Origin: a virus
Virus record (IMG/VR): IMGVR_UViG_3300049846_001450
Span: 1-49,213 of that record
Direction: 5' to 3' (one strand)
Length of the DNA: 49,213 bases
Shown: positions 21,941-31,302 of the stretch, piece by piece
Layout of the letters: every line of letters starts with the position of its first letter
Numbering within the stretch: the first letter of the stretch is position 1
The notes under the pieces: generated by a model
Seen by the model: the letters and a program-made list of their open reading frames with translations, nothing else
What the model was told of the DNA's origin: nothing
Database searches by the model: none
Made by a program: the position numbers and the translations under genes

Positions 21941-24067
21941 ATGGGTGTCAATCTCCGAATTGTTGAAGGTCCGCCTGGACCGCCGCCAGACATAAGCAAA
22001 ATCGTTGCAACGCTGGCATGGTGTCCAGCGCTTGCGGTCGCGAGTCCTGATACGACGGTCGCGCAAATTGATTCGCTTTCTGGGCTGCGCGACACGCTTG
22101 GATATTCGATTGGTAGCGAATGCGTTTCGCGTAGATACCGTATCTCGAAATCGCGCGGCTTGCTTATGTCGCATTTAGCAAGCGTTGCTGGCGCCATTTC
22201 GAGCATTACGCAAACGGGCCTTGGTCCGGCGATGACGGTGGCCGCCGATGATACACATCCGCTCGATGACGCGAGCGTGATCGTGCGATGCAAAAAGGGC
22301 GGCGCTCCGGGTGTTGCCGAGGTCGAAATCTCTCACGGATACAACGTGATCCAACAAGGGAATGTGCAGCGTCTCTACGGTGCCGCGCAGCTCATGCCCG
22401 CGCGTTTGCCCGCGACAATCGTTGGGACCAAAGACCTGACGACGATTGTGTACGCCAAACCCGCAATCGTCACGGGTACGACCGACGTTTCCGATCCGAC
22501 GTTGTACGGATCCGGCGGAAGTTTGGCAGGAAAAACAATCATCGTTGATTTCGATGGGGCCGGATCGCCAACAACGTACACGATTCCGTCTGGCTCATCG
22601 GCGCCCGCCGATCTTGATGCGCTTGTCGCGTGGCTCAATTCGCAATTTGGTAGCAATGGCGTGGCTGGATATACGAACTATCCAAAGCTCACGATCAGCG
22701 GCGTTGATCTTGGTACGTCCGGTGAGGTCGATATTACCGGCGGAACGGCGCTTTCTCTGCTCGGTTTGTCTGTTGCCACGACCAACGGCACAGCTGGCGC
22801 TCTCGACGGTTTGACAGTGATCCTCGACGAGGACACGACGACGTCGCAAACGCTCACTTTTGGCACGGGCACGTCTGCGCCGGAGAATGCGGAAGCTATC
22901 GTTGCCGCATTCAATGCATTGACAAACGTCAGCGCTGCGCTTTATTCTTCGCAAAATTACCTGTCGCTTTCGAGCGGCACGATCGGGTTGGCGTCATCGC
23001 TCGCCATCACCGGCGGCACCGGGCTGGCCGCGCTTGGTTTGACCGCGAGCGTCTCACCTGCGGAAGGCGCGGAATCGACCATTACAATCGAGCATCTTGG
23101 TGTTACGTGCACGTTTCCTGCGGGCACATATCGCGCTGGCACCACGTATGCGTTTAGTACCAAAGCGCCAATGCCGAGCGTATCCGAGATCGAGGATCGT
23201 CTTGCGGAACTTGACGCCGCTGGATATGACTTTGGCGTTGTGCACATTGCGGCGCCGTTCCTCGCGAGCGATGCTCTCGCATTGGCAACTGCGCTCGATG
23301 CGCTTGGCGCAGAATGGGAAGCGCGCGAGGGCAATCCTCGCGCGGTGCATTTCGTGATCGGCGTTGATGTGAATGAGACCGATGCCGTCGTTAAGGCGAC
23401 CTTCGCAGGCTTTCGTTCGCGTCGTGTCGACATTGCGGCTCGTGGTGCGTACGTGTCGTCTGGACTCGTACAAGGCGGCGCGAGTTTGCTTCGATCGCAA
23501 TCGTGGCCAGCGGCAGACGCCGACGCATTGATCGAGTTTTACCAGGACCGCGGAGAGCGCCAGTTACCAGCGCTTCGCAGCGGCTTCCCGGAGGTCCGTG
23601 CAATCACGGCAGACGAAAACACGGCATCTGTGAAGTTCGTCAATCCAAGCGGTATGCGATTCAATGTTATGGTCGCGGATACGCCGTCAACGATCCACTT
23701 CAAGGGCGGCTATTCGTCAGCCGACGCGTCGAGCAAATTCGCTGATGCGAGCGTTCGCAACGTGACCAATCGCGGGTTCGTCGTGCTGTATCAGGCATTG
23801 AAACGCAACGAAAACAGAACGGATCTCGATACCGAGTCGAGCGGCGTCTTGACCGAATCATCGGCGGGCAAGGTCGAAACGAGCGCCGATCCGGATCTGC
23901 GCGCGGCTCTCGTGCCGAATGCGGCGACGGACGTCCGCGTCAACGTTTCGCGGACAAACGACTATTACAACGATCGCACAATCTTCGGGAGTGCGACGAT
24001 TCAAAACCGCGTACCTGCGCGCAATATCGAATTCTCGATCGGGCCTGGCCTGATTGTGGAGGGCTGA
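21941..24067 (+). CDS. Tail sheath protein (Mu gpL-like), 708 aa
   Basis: Contractile sheath subunit. ATG 21941. The C-terminal half has sheath features (PAFLASDALALATALDALGAEWEA is close to the sheath core by eye; later PSGMRFNVMVADTPSTI and VTNRGFVVLYQALKRNENR). At 708 aa it is about 200 residues longer than Mu gpL. The excess lies near residues 190-370, where a beta-rich module occurs twice in tandem (each ending in an ITGGTALSLLGL-type motif). A related module is in the fibre at 33386. These inserts probably face outward. Confidence 0.85.
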   Translation: MGVNLRIVEGPPGPPPDISKIVATLAWCPALAVASPDTTVAQIDSLSGLRDTLGYSIGSECVSRRYRISKSRGLLMSHLASVAGAISSITQTGLGPAMTVAADDTHPLDDASVIVRCKKGGAPGVAEVEISHGYNVIQQGNVQRLYGAAQLMPARLPATIVGTKDLTTIVYAKPAIVTGTTDVSDPTLYGSGGSLAGKTIIVDFDGAGSPTTYTIPSGSSAPADLDALVAWLNSQFGSNGVAGYTNYPKLTISGVDLGTSGEVDITGGTALSLLGLSVATTNGTAGALDGLTVILDEDTTTSQTLTFGTGTSAPENAEAIVAAFNALTNVSAALYSSQNYLSLSSGTIGLASSLAITGGTGLAALGLTASVSPAEGAESTITIEHLGVTCTFPAGTYRAGTTYAFSTKAPMPSVSEIEDRLAELDAAGYDFGVVHIAAPFLASDALALATALDALGAEWEAREGNPRAVHFVIGVDVNETDAVVKATFAGFRSRRVDIAARGAYVSSGLVQGGASLLRSQSWPAADADALIEFYQDRGERQLPALRSGFPEVRAITADENTASVKFVNPSGMRFNVMVADTPSTIHFKGGYSSADASSKFADASVRNVTNRGFVVLYQALKRNENRTDLDTESSGVLTESSAGKVETSADPDLRAALVPNAATDVRVNVSRTNDYYNDRTIFGSATIQNRVPARNIEFSIGPGLIVEG

Positions 24068-24070
24068 TCC

Positions 24071-24523
24071 ATGGCTGCGAATAGCGAAAAAACGCCGAAG
24101 TACGAATACACCAAAGGAGACTTCGATCTGATTCTGGTATTCGCCGACAAGAGCGAACTGCCAGCTTTCGATCGATGGGAGGAAGCGACACTTACGCCGA
24201 ACGGCGAATCGGCAACGCTTGCCGGGTCTGGCCAGTTCGAGCGCGCACATGGCAAAATCTACTACAAGCCTGATTTTGCGGTCACGTTCGACGTGGACTT
24301 TGCGGCGCATGTTGTGAAGCGTGCAAACGGTATTCCGGTTGCGCAGGTGAAAATGATTCGGCAGCGCCCTAGCGGATCGCCGATTATTGACCTGATCAAC
24401 GATTGGCAGCCGCCGCTTGGTGAAATTGCAGTCGGCGACGAAGTGTCCACATGCGAGCTTTCCGGCCGTGCATTGTCGTTCAAGTTGGACAGCACGAACA
24501 AACTTGCTACACCGGGCATCTGA
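24071..24523 (+). CDS. Tail tube protein (Mu gpM-like), 150 aa
   Basis: ATG 24071, four nt after the sheath stop. Acidic-Gly-rich beta protein with a FDRWEEATLTPNGE segment and a long hairpin-like VTFDVDFAAHVV region. Size and position right after the sheath fit the inner tube protein, which forms the channel for DNA. Confidence 0.8.
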   Translation: MAANSEKTPKYEYTKGDFDLILVFADKSELPAFDRWEEATLTPNGESATLAGSGQFERAHGKIYYKPDFAVTFDVDFAAHVVKRANGIPVAQVKMIRQRPSGSPIIDLINDWQPPLGEIAVGDEVSTCELSGRALSFKLDSTNKLATPGI

Positions 24524-24611
24524 CGCGACCGGGCCAGCGGTCGCATACGCCGCGTAAAGTTTGTCCAGTCTGGCAGCGACGAACCGAGCGCGGCACCATC
24601 GAGGCCAGACG

Positions 24612-25265
24612 ATGAAACCGATCACATTCATTCATAGACACGATTCCGATCTCAAAATCACCGTCGCTCTGCCAGCCGGACAAGCGGGCGAAGACGCAAT
24701 TGCTGAGTACGTCGACGCTATTTCTGCGGGCAACAAATACCAGGCCGCGTACGACTTGACGCGTTTGTGCGCTGTCGAGCCAACCGGCGAAGCGCTTTCC
24801 AATCTGCTGCGAATATGGTCTGGGGCCTGCCTCACCGCAGCGCAAGCCGTTTATGATGCGCTCGATTTCGACTTGCCGAAGCTGCTCGATCCTCGCGAAG
24901 TCGTCGCGAATTACGAAAAGCACCAAGTAACCAAGGGTATGCCGTCGCGTGAATCGATCGAGCAATGGATCCGGCAGTATCCGCGAAAAGGACCTCCGGG
25001 CGAGGCTCAATTTGGGCTTGCCATCTTTGATTGGGGCGTTGTTCCATATCGCGCTCCGGAGCCGACTGAATGGTTTGCCGTCGAGCCAATTCGCAAGGCC
25101 GGCAAAGGGTACGCTGTACTTCGTTCGTTCGTGCAATCGTGCGTGCTTGCCGACGTGGAATCGATACTCGAGCGCAATAAGTCAAACCCGCTGATCGTTC
25201 CGACGATTGGCCGCTTTATTCGTAACGCGGCTGGGGAGGACTTCGCGCAGCGCATGGGGGAATGA
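24612..25265 (+). CDS. Tail assembly protein (gp41-like position), 217 aa
   Basis: ATG 24612, after an 88-nt gap that shows no other feature. Alpha-helical, with conserved-looking Trp and Pro residues (FGLAIFDWGVVPYRAPEPTE). It occupies the slot of the Mu tail assembly chaperone gp41, between tube and tape measure. No domain name can be given from sequence alone. Its end overlaps the next gene (ATGA) right after a run of five G. Confidence 0.55.
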   Translation: MKPITFIHRHDSDLKITVALPAGQAGEDAIAEYVDAISAGNKYQAAYDLTRLCAVEPTGEALSNLLRIWSGACLTAAQAVYDALDFDLPKLLDPREVVANYEKHQVTKGMPSRESIEQWIRQYPRKGPPGEAQFGLAIFDWGVVPYRAPEPTEWFAVEPIRKAGKGYAVLRSFVQSCVLADVESILERNKSNPLIVPTIGRFIRNAAGEDFAQRMGE

Positions 25266-25492
25266 TTCGGCGCCTCAAGGAAGCGTCTCGAAATCCGTGG
25301 CATGGCGCAACATGCAAACGAGCGTTCGAGCGCCAAAGGGGGCGCCTGCACCGGGGCGAGCGAGTCGACTTTGACGTTGACGCCGAAGTGGGACTCATGC
25401 TCGAAGTAGCAGCGCAAGGATCGTCCATAACATGGGCCGACGAAAAGCAGGACAAACCAAAGCAACCACTAAAGCGACGAAGTAGACGATGA
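25262..25492 (+). CDS. Small basic protein overlapping the tail assembly gene, 76 aa
   Basis: ATG 25262 overlaps the previous stop and is in the -1 frame relative to it. Rich in Arg, Lys and Glu. In many tailed phages this position holds a chaperone extension made by frameshifting, so this reading frame could be reached either by re-initiation or by slippage on GGGGGAA (25256-25262). It ends at the start of the tape measure gene. Confidence 0.5.
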   Translation: MIRRLKEASRNPWHGATCKRAFERQRGRLHRGERVDFDVDAEVGLMLEVAAQGSSITWADEKQDKPKQPLKRRSRR

Positions 25493-27741
25493 GTATTTCA
25501 GCGGGGCTCGATTGGACAGGGAACCTTGCGGACAACGCGGAGAAAACCGCTTCGTCCGTGGACGAACTCGTCCAATCGCTCCGCTCATTGCAATCACTTC
25601 AAGGCAAGACCGGCCCAACGTCGGCGGGACTCGGCGCCGGAGGTGGCGGGATTGGAGCGGCGGCGAAGGAACAAAATAAAGCCGTTCTGATTCAAACCAA
25701 AAGCGTCGCGGATCTTGCCAAGATCGAAGCGCAGCGCGCGGCCAATCTCGACGTTATAGCGGCCAAGCAAAAAACCAGCGGAGCCGCGTCAGATAGCAAG
25801 CTCGCGGGTATCGAGGCCAAACGTTCGGCCAATATATCTGCCATCGAATCAAAGAGCGCCGCATCGCTTGCGCTCATGAAATCGAAATCTGCAAATGCGA
25901 TAGCGGTAGAGGAAGCTAAGGGCGCACAAGCCGCACAACGAGCCGTCGAAAAGTCTGCGCTTGTTGAATTGCAGGGGGCGCAAAAAGCATCCCAGCTTCG
26001 CGAAAAATCGGCAGCCAATCTCGTTGCAATCGAAGCCAAGAAAAACGCCGATATCGCGCGCGCAGAATCAAAGCGTCGCATCGACGCCGACAAGGCAGCG
26101 CGCAAAGCGGAGACACGCGCCAAGGGCAAGCCGCTACCAGTCACCGAGGAAACTACAAGCGGGTTTGGTGGCGCCGCAAAGGCGATACTCGAGGGTAAGG
26201 GTCTCAAGGGTGCACTTGGCGCATTTGGCGGCAAGGGCGCGAAGATTGCGGCCGTTGCCGAAGTCGCTTTGTCTGTCGGCCGCGCAGCATTCGACGCGGC
26301 CAAGCAAGTAGCTGGTATATCGTTTGAGTTTGGCAAGGCAACCGTATCGGCGCAGGCATATAAGGAAGACGTCTCCGAAGCCTTCAAAACCGTTCGGCGC
26401 ACGTCAACAGCCGCAGATGCCACAATGCAGACCGCGCTTAAAAACGCGGATCGTCTTGGTATTGCGCGCGCCGAGTCTGTTGGCCAATTCTTGGACTTAG
26501 CCACCAAGGGATTTGATGACAAGAAAATCAAAGAGATCCAAGGTCGCCTTTACGATATTACCACGATCGATCCAAGTGCTTCAATTGAAGGCTTGACCAA
26601 AGTCATCGGCAAAGTCCAGGCTACCGGGCGACTTAATCAAGAAACATTGAATGAGCTTTCGACGTTTGGCTTGGAACAATCCGACGTCATTAAAGAGATT
26701 GGGAAGCTACTCAAAAAGAGCGATGCCGAAGTCTTGAAGGCATTGTCGTCTACCGGTGGTATTCGTGGGCTTGGAGTAGATCCGATTTTAAACGCTATCG
26801 CTGCACAGACTGGCGGCGGCGAAGCTGGAGCGAAACAAATTGAGAAAGCCAATCGCAACCTTTCAAGCCTAATCAAACGCGTCACCGAGATACCACAAAA
26901 TGTATTATTCGACATTGATGTTGGTCCTGGCATCGACGGAATTAAGGGCATCCTAAAGTCGATACTCGACTTTTTTGCCGCAGGTAGCAGTACCGCCAAG
27001 GAAGCAAGTCGAGTTATTGGCGGTGCATTCAATGCATTGATCAGTGGATTGACCGGTAAAGACATTACCAAAGACTCCGGAGGTATTGCCGACACAATTA
27101 GCGACATATTGATCATCGTCGAAATGGCAACTCCGGCTATCCAAGCATTCGGCACAGCCGCGCGATACACAGTGATTGCTGTCGCTGGCGTAATTGGCGG
27201 TATCGGCGAGATTATCAAATTCTTTAGTGGTGATTTTTCGTCCGTCGAAGCGTCCGCCTCATATTTCGGAACGGCAATCGTTGACGGGCTCAAGGGTGGC
27301 ATATTGGCCGGCGCATCAGGCGTGGTTGACGCAGTCAAAAGCGTGGCCAATCGCGCGCTCGCGACAGCCAAATCGGTGCTAGGTATCGCGTCGCCATCCA
27401 AAGAAACTGCGCAGTTGGGCGAATGGTACTCGATTGGTATGGGCGATGGCATCGAGAGTCGAGCCGACTACGTTTCGCGCGCCGCTCGCCTCATGGCCGA
27501 AGATGCGCTCATTGCTAGCTCGATGTCCGTTCCGCAGCTCGGGGCGCCGCAATCGTCAACGTCGCGCAATAGCGGGGCATTAGCAGCGCGTAGAGAGCTA
27601 CCACCGATTACGATCAATGTTAACATCGGGAACGCTGGCAACGATTCCGAACTGAGCAAGGAATCGATCAAAGATAAGTACCGTCCAGCGTTTCGAGAGC
27701 TTGCGATCGAGCTGCTCATGCAGATTGCGCAGGAGGCATAA
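25489..27741 (+). CDS. Tape measure protein, 750 aa
   Basis: Sets tail length and is injected or exits ahead of the DNA. ATG 25489 overlaps the upstream gene. Residues about 60-210 are a long coiled coil of Ala/Lys/Glu repeats (AEKSAANLVAIEAKKNAD-type units). Residues about 215-270 are Gly/Ala-rich, followed by helical and hydrophobic segments (IQAFGTAARYTVIAVAGVIGG) that can act on membranes. The C-terminus is compact (SVLGIASPSKETAQLGEWYSIG, near 620), a motif seen in many tape measures. It is the longest gene of the tail module. Confidence 0.85.
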   Translation: MSISAGLDWTGNLADNAEKTASSVDELVQSLRSLQSLQGKTGPTSAGLGAGGGGIGAAAKEQNKAVLIQTKSVADLAKIEAQRAANLDVIAAKQKTSGAASDSKLAGIEAKRSANISAIESKSAASLALMKSKSANAIAVEEAKGAQAAQRAVEKSALVELQGAQKASQLREKSAANLVAIEAKKNADIARAESKRRIDADKAARKAETRAKGKPLPVTEETTSGFGGAAKAILEGKGLKGALGAFGGKGAKIAAVAEVALSVGRAAFDAAKQVAGISFEFGKATVSAQAYKEDVSEAFKTVRRTSTAADATMQTALKNADRLGIARAESVGQFLDLATKGFDDKKIKEIQGRLYDITTIDPSASIEGLTKVIGKVQATGRLNQETLNELSTFGLEQSDVIKEIGKLLKKSDAEVLKALSSTGGIRGLGVDPILNAIAAQTGGGEAGAKQIEKANRNLSSLIKRVTEIPQNVLFDIDVGPGIDGIKGILKSILDFFAAGSSTAKEASRVIGGAFNALISGLTGKDITKDSGGIADTISDILIIVEMATPAIQAFGTAARYTVIAVAGVIGGIGEIIKFFSGDFSSVEASASYFGTAIVDGLKGGILAGASGVVDAVKSVANRALATAKSVLGIASPSKETAQLGEWYSIGMGDGIESRADYVSRAARLMAEDALIASSMSVPQLGAPQSSTSRNSGALAARRELPPITINVNIGNAGNDSELSKESIKDKYRPAFRELAIELLMQIAQEA

Positions 27742-28485
27742 ATGGGCGCGCTCAATATCCCCAACCCATACACGACGCCACGGCCTTACGATACGCTCGA
27801 AATCGAAGGTGCCGAGCAGAAGTTTGTCTGGCCTCCGGAGACGAACGACAACACGGAGCAATACGGGATTGTCGAATGGTCATCTTTCAAAACCAAGGCC
27901 AAGATCGATAAGAAAGCAAAGTCTGGAGCGGCAAAACCGAAAGTGTCAAAGACCGGTGGCGAAGGCATTGACTTTTCTTTTACGCTTGTTGTTGTGCAAT
28001 CGGACGAAGCGATCGAAAGCGTATCGCCAGTGATCGACGCATTGCGACTTGGCTCGACGTGGGTACTGAAGCGACAGCCCGACGCGACCCTGCTAGGCGT
28101 GTCTGATTTTATGGTCGAGTCGATCGAGATCCCGCCTCCGGGCAATGGCGTAAAGCGCTACACGTTCGGATGTACGCAAATCGATCAAGATGCGCAAAAA
28201 GGCAAAGGCGGTAATGCGACGTCGACGCCAAGCGAGACGCAATACGAGCAGCTTTACCGTGCAGAATTCGAGCGCCAGCAAGGCATTGCACGCAACCTTC
28301 AAGCGGCCGAGCAAGAGCGCCGTATCCTTGCGCAGGCCGCCGAAGCAAAAGCCAATTTCGATCAAACTGGCGTTCGCACCGCGCGCAAATTGTCATCCGT
28401 TCTCGCCGGAGAAGGCGAGATCGATATCAATAATGTGCAGCCGCGACAACCTAATAAAGCCGCAGTTGCGGAAGGAAAGATCTGA
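27742..28485 (+). CDS. Tail tip/hub-associated protein, possibly GpU-like, 247 aa
   Basis: ATG 27742 follows the tape measure stop directly. A beta-rich domain (about 5-145, including LRLGSTWVLKRQPDATLLGV and VKRYTFGCTQIDQDA) resembles phage tail proteins of the P2 GpU type, which cap the tail. Residues about 170-230 are a charged helix (AEFERQQGIARNLQAAEQER). The assignment is tentative; position fits Mu gp43. Confidence 0.5.
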   Translation: MGALNIPNPYTTPRPYDTLEIEGAEQKFVWPPETNDNTEQYGIVEWSSFKTKAKIDKKAKSGAAKPKVSKTGGEGIDFSFTLVVVQSDEAIESVSPVIDALRLGSTWVLKRQPDATLLGVSDFMVESIEIPPPGNGVKRYTFGCTQIDQDAQKGKGGNATSTPSETQYEQLYRAEFERQQGIARNLQAAEQERRILAQAAEAKANFDQTGVRTARKLSSVLAGEGEIDINNVQPRQPNKAAVAEGKI

Positions 28486-28487
28486 TC

Positions 28488-29159
28488 ATGGCACTTGCGC
28501 GCGTTGGGTCATTCGACGTTATCTATGCTCGAATCGAAATGCCGCTGATTGGCGCATGGGGCGCGATCATCGAACTCGATATCGGCGACGGGTCTGCGCC
28601 CACCGGATCAACTTCAATCGACTTCGACACGTCACCATCCGTGTCGTTTGTCGGCTCCATTCTTCCAAGTCTCGGCGAAGGTTCGCCCGTTTCCGGTCGC
28701 GCTCGCATCCTCGTGCGTGCAGGTGTCAATGCTTTGCTCGGCGAAGTCGTAGGCAAACCATACGAGAATATCGCGCCGCGATTGGTTGTTGAGGATATCA
28801 TTGCCGATGCGGGCGAAGAAATTGAAGCGCTATCCAGTGTCGACAGCCTGCCAACGCAACGTCTTTGGGTGCGCCCAAAAGGAAAGGGCACGCAAGCATT
28901 GTCTCGTTTCTTGGAAAGTTCAGGGTTAACGTGGCGCTTTCGTTCGTCGGGGCGCATCGAGATCCTTGCCGACACGTGGCCCACGTATTCTGGCGATGCC
29001 ACCTTAACCGCAGCGGCGAACGAATTGAACCGAGCAGAGTATGCGCTCGATACGCCGGATCTGTTTCCCGGCATGTCGCTCGACTCAAAAAACTGCAAAC
29101 GCGTCGTGCATTGTATTCGACGCGATGGTACGTTCCGAACCGAGGTGACGTTTCAATGA
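28488..29159 (+). CDS. Baseplate hub protein (Mu gp44/P-like), 223 aa
   Basis: ATG 28488. It shows the features of the hub family: a beta-barrel start, then a segment GTQALSRFLESSGLTWRF and a late strand (IEILADTWPTYSGD). The beta domains pair with a short helix that reads 'FLESSGLTWRF', which is characteristic of gp44-like hubs. Position agrees. Confidence 0.6.
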   Translation: MALARVGSFDVIYARIEMPLIGAWGAIIELDIGDGSAPTGSTSIDFDTSPSVSFVGSILPSLGEGSPVSGRARILVRAGVNALLGEVVGKPYENIAPRLVVEDIIADAGEEIEALSSVDSLPTQRLWVRPKGKGTQALSRFLESSGLTWRFRSSGRIEILADTWPTYSGDATLTAAANELNRAEYALDTPDLFPGMSLDSKNCKRVVHCIRRDGTFRTEVTFQ

Positions 29160-29755
29160 ACGACGAACGCGAAGCATTTGCCGCAGCTATTGCCGCAACC
29201 ACTGCGCCGCAAGCGCTGCGCGTGCTGCATAAGGCGATCGTTGTCGACCAGGAAGGCGGCGACGTTGGCGTGAAAATGCCAGACGACGATGCGCCATCCG
29301 CGACGGCGAAGCCCGTGCCAATATGGTTTGGCCTGCCTGGATTTTCTGCGGAATTCAAGCCTGAGGCTACACCTCAGACAGCGATCGGGTTTCATGGCGG
29401 TGCAGAAAATAAAGCGTTTTCCGCGCTGTATCCGTACCACTCCGGCACACAGACAGAATTGCCTATTCATACGCTATCATTCGGCGCCGGAACGAAACCA
29501 ATAGCAAGGGTTGACGATGAAGTTGACGGCGGCAAGATTCTTTTCCGGTTCGTCCCGGTTGGTCCTAGTGGAGTCCCGTCCACGTTGACGATATCATATC
29601 GACCGCCAGGCGGCATAGAGACGCCAATTATTTCATTTCCAATACCGGGGCCTGCAATTATCTTAACGCCAGATCTCGAAGAGATAAGCATTAACGTCGG
29701 CTCGATCAAAATTCGTGGCAAAATCACCACTGGCAGAACGGAGTTTCTGGCGTAA
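29156..29755 (+). CDS. Baseplate spike/assembly protein (gp45 position), 199 aa
   Basis: ATG 29156 overlaps the hub stop. The middle has a beta-rich core (LGFHGG-type IGFHGGAENKAFSALYPYHS) and the C-terminal 60 residues are a run of short beta strands (LTPDLEEISINVGSIKIRGK), as expected for a membrane-piercing spike. I cannot show the classic OB fold of Mu gp45, so the family name rests on position and on the beta-helix-like end. Confidence 0.55.
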   Translation: MNDEREAFAAAIAATTAPQALRVLHKAIVVDQEGGDVGVKMPDDDAPSATAKPVPIWFGLPGFSAEFKPEATPQTAIGFHGGAENKAFSALYPYHSGTQTELPIHTLSFGAGTKPIARVDDEVDGGKILFRFVPVGPSGVPSTLTISYRPPGGIETPIISFPIPGPAIILTPDLEEISINVGSIKIRGKITTGRTEFLA

Positions 29756-30177
29756 TGGCAACCGATTCGGGACCCGACTACGGCGAAGCGATCAATTTGA
29801 TTGCGCCAGATGGCACGCTCGTGGCCGACATGGCCGGTCCAATGGTTACCGGGATGCGCGCCGTTGTTATGCGCGTGCTCGGGCGTTTGACCATGAGGCG
29901 CGGCGTGCTTTTCTATGCGTCATCTGTTGGCGAAAATATTCTCGATCTCGAAAACGCAACCAATGACGACACGAACTTTTCGGCACAAGCGTCTCGCATT
30001 GCATCCGAAGCAGAGCGCGAGCTAGGCGTATCGTTTGCCCGCTGTCGCATTACCCGATCGGCGGTAGTGCCGACGCGTGTTGTTGTGTCATTGCAACTCG
30101 GGATCTCGTCGCGTACCATCGGCGTGAATCTTTTTATCGTACCAGGTCAAACGACCGTCGCAATTACCGGAGCTTGA
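29755..30177 (+). CDS. Baseplate wedge protein (gp25/W-like, Mu gp46 position), 140 aa
   Basis: ATG 29755 overlaps the upstream stop. It contains ENILDLENATNDDTNFSAQ and a mid-helix ERELGVSFARCRITRS, then strands (VVSLQLGISSRTIGVNLF). Size and context match the small baseplate wedge gp25-like proteins that initiate sheath polymerisation. Confidence 0.6.
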   Translation: MATDSGPDYGEAINLIAPDGTLVADMAGPMVTGMRAVVMRVLGRLTMRRGVLFYASSVGENILDLENATNDDTNFSAQASRIASEAERELGVSFARCRITRSAVVPTRVVVSLQLGISSRTIGVNLFIVPGQTTVAITGA

Positions 30178-30180
30178 TCA

Positions 30181-31302
30181 ATGTCGTCAACCTACGAGCA
30201 GCTCGCAACCATTCGCACGCAAAGCGCGATTGCTACTGATATTTACAATCGAGCAGCGGCCCGCGGCGCGAACGTAAAGGGTTTGACCGACGCCGACTTG
30301 CGGCGAATCTTGATCGAGGTCATTGCAGACGTGCGCGAGTCCGAAGAAACGGCGCGCCTCGACATTCTCAATTCTGGATTCGTTGACCTTGCCGAAGGCG
30401 CGATGCTCGATCTTTTGGGCGTCGGGTTTTTCGACGAAGAGCGTTTGCCCGCGACCGCTGCGACGGTTCAGCTTCGAATGTACGATACGGTCGGCCAAGG
30501 CCCGTACGACGTGCCAGCGCGAACCATCGCCGTCGTCGGCGCTGATACCGAATCGCCGCTTTATTACCGACTCGCGACCGCTATCACGGTTCCGCAATCT
30601 GGCGAAAAGCTCGAATGCTTTTTTGAGGCCATCGCTGTAGGGGCTGCGTACAACATTCTATCCGGTACTCCGGTCAAACTTGCAACACCAATCCCAGGCG
30701 TAGGCATTATCGCAACGTTTGTCACGGCATTGTCCGGCGTCGTCGTCAAGGCTGGCACCGATGCCGAATCCGACGCGAGCTACCGCCAGCGATTACGCGA
30801 TAAATGGGCAACACTTTCCGCGGGCTGGACGGCCGCCGCAATTCGTTACCATATTCGCAAGATACTGCCGAATGCTACGCGTATCTTCGTTCGCGACGAT
30901 GCGCCCGCATCGGGCCAGGCGTGGGCGTACTGCGCAGGACCAACTGCGCCGATCTCGACGGCAGACGCAGTCGCCGCAATGGCGTATCTAAACGATTCGG
31001 AGCGCAAGCCCGTATCAAATAGGCCCGTGCTGGTCATTCCGTCGATCCCCGTCGTCGTACCGCTCGCCATTACGCTTTACACCGACGGCTCAGATGATGC
31101 GCTGTCTCTTGCCGCTGCTCGCCTTGCCGCGTCGACCGTCGATTACATCGAGCGAATCTATCCGATTTCGAGGGCAAACGATGCGCTTTACGACGTCGAC
31201 AACGGCGTCTTGAATGTTGCCATTTCTCCAAGCGATGATGTTCAGCTTGCGCCCGAAGAAGTGATTTCATTGCAGCCGACCTATACCGTGGAGCTTTTCT
31301 GA
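30181..31302 (+). CDS. Baseplate J-like protein (Mu gp47), 373 aa
   Basis: Baseplate wedge component. ATG 30181. It has the J family layout: ESEETARLDILNSGFVDLAEG near the start, repeated beta-rich central domains with a GPYDVPARTI strand, and a hallmark segment ATPIPGVGIIATFVTALSGVVVKAGTDAESDASYRQRL split here by a loop. A C-terminal DAALYDVDNGVLNVAISP-type strand region follows. Highly convincing family match by pattern. Confidence 0.85.
   Translation: MSSTYEQLATIRTQSAIATDIYNRAAARGANVKGLTDADLRRILIEVIADVRESEETARLDILNSGFVDLAEGAMLDLLGVGFFDEERLPATAATVQLRMYDTVGQGPYDVPARTIAVVGADTESPLYYRLATAITVPQSGEKLECFFEAIAVGAAYNILSGTPVKLATPIPGVGIIATFVTALSGVVVKAGTDAESDASYRQRLRDKWATLSAGWTAAAIRYHIRKILPNATRIFVRDDAPASGQAWAYCAGPTAPISTADAVAAMAYLNDSERKPVSNRPVLVIPSIPVVVPLAITLYTDGSDDALSLAAARLAASTVDYIERIYPISRANDALYDVDNGVLNVAISPSDDVQLAPEEVISLQPTYTVELF

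Noticed and set aside
25692-26531. A 279-codon minus-strand frame opposite the tape measure coiled coil
   Set aside because: Its Ala/Ser-rich sequence is the mirror of the Ala/Lys repeats of the tape measure.
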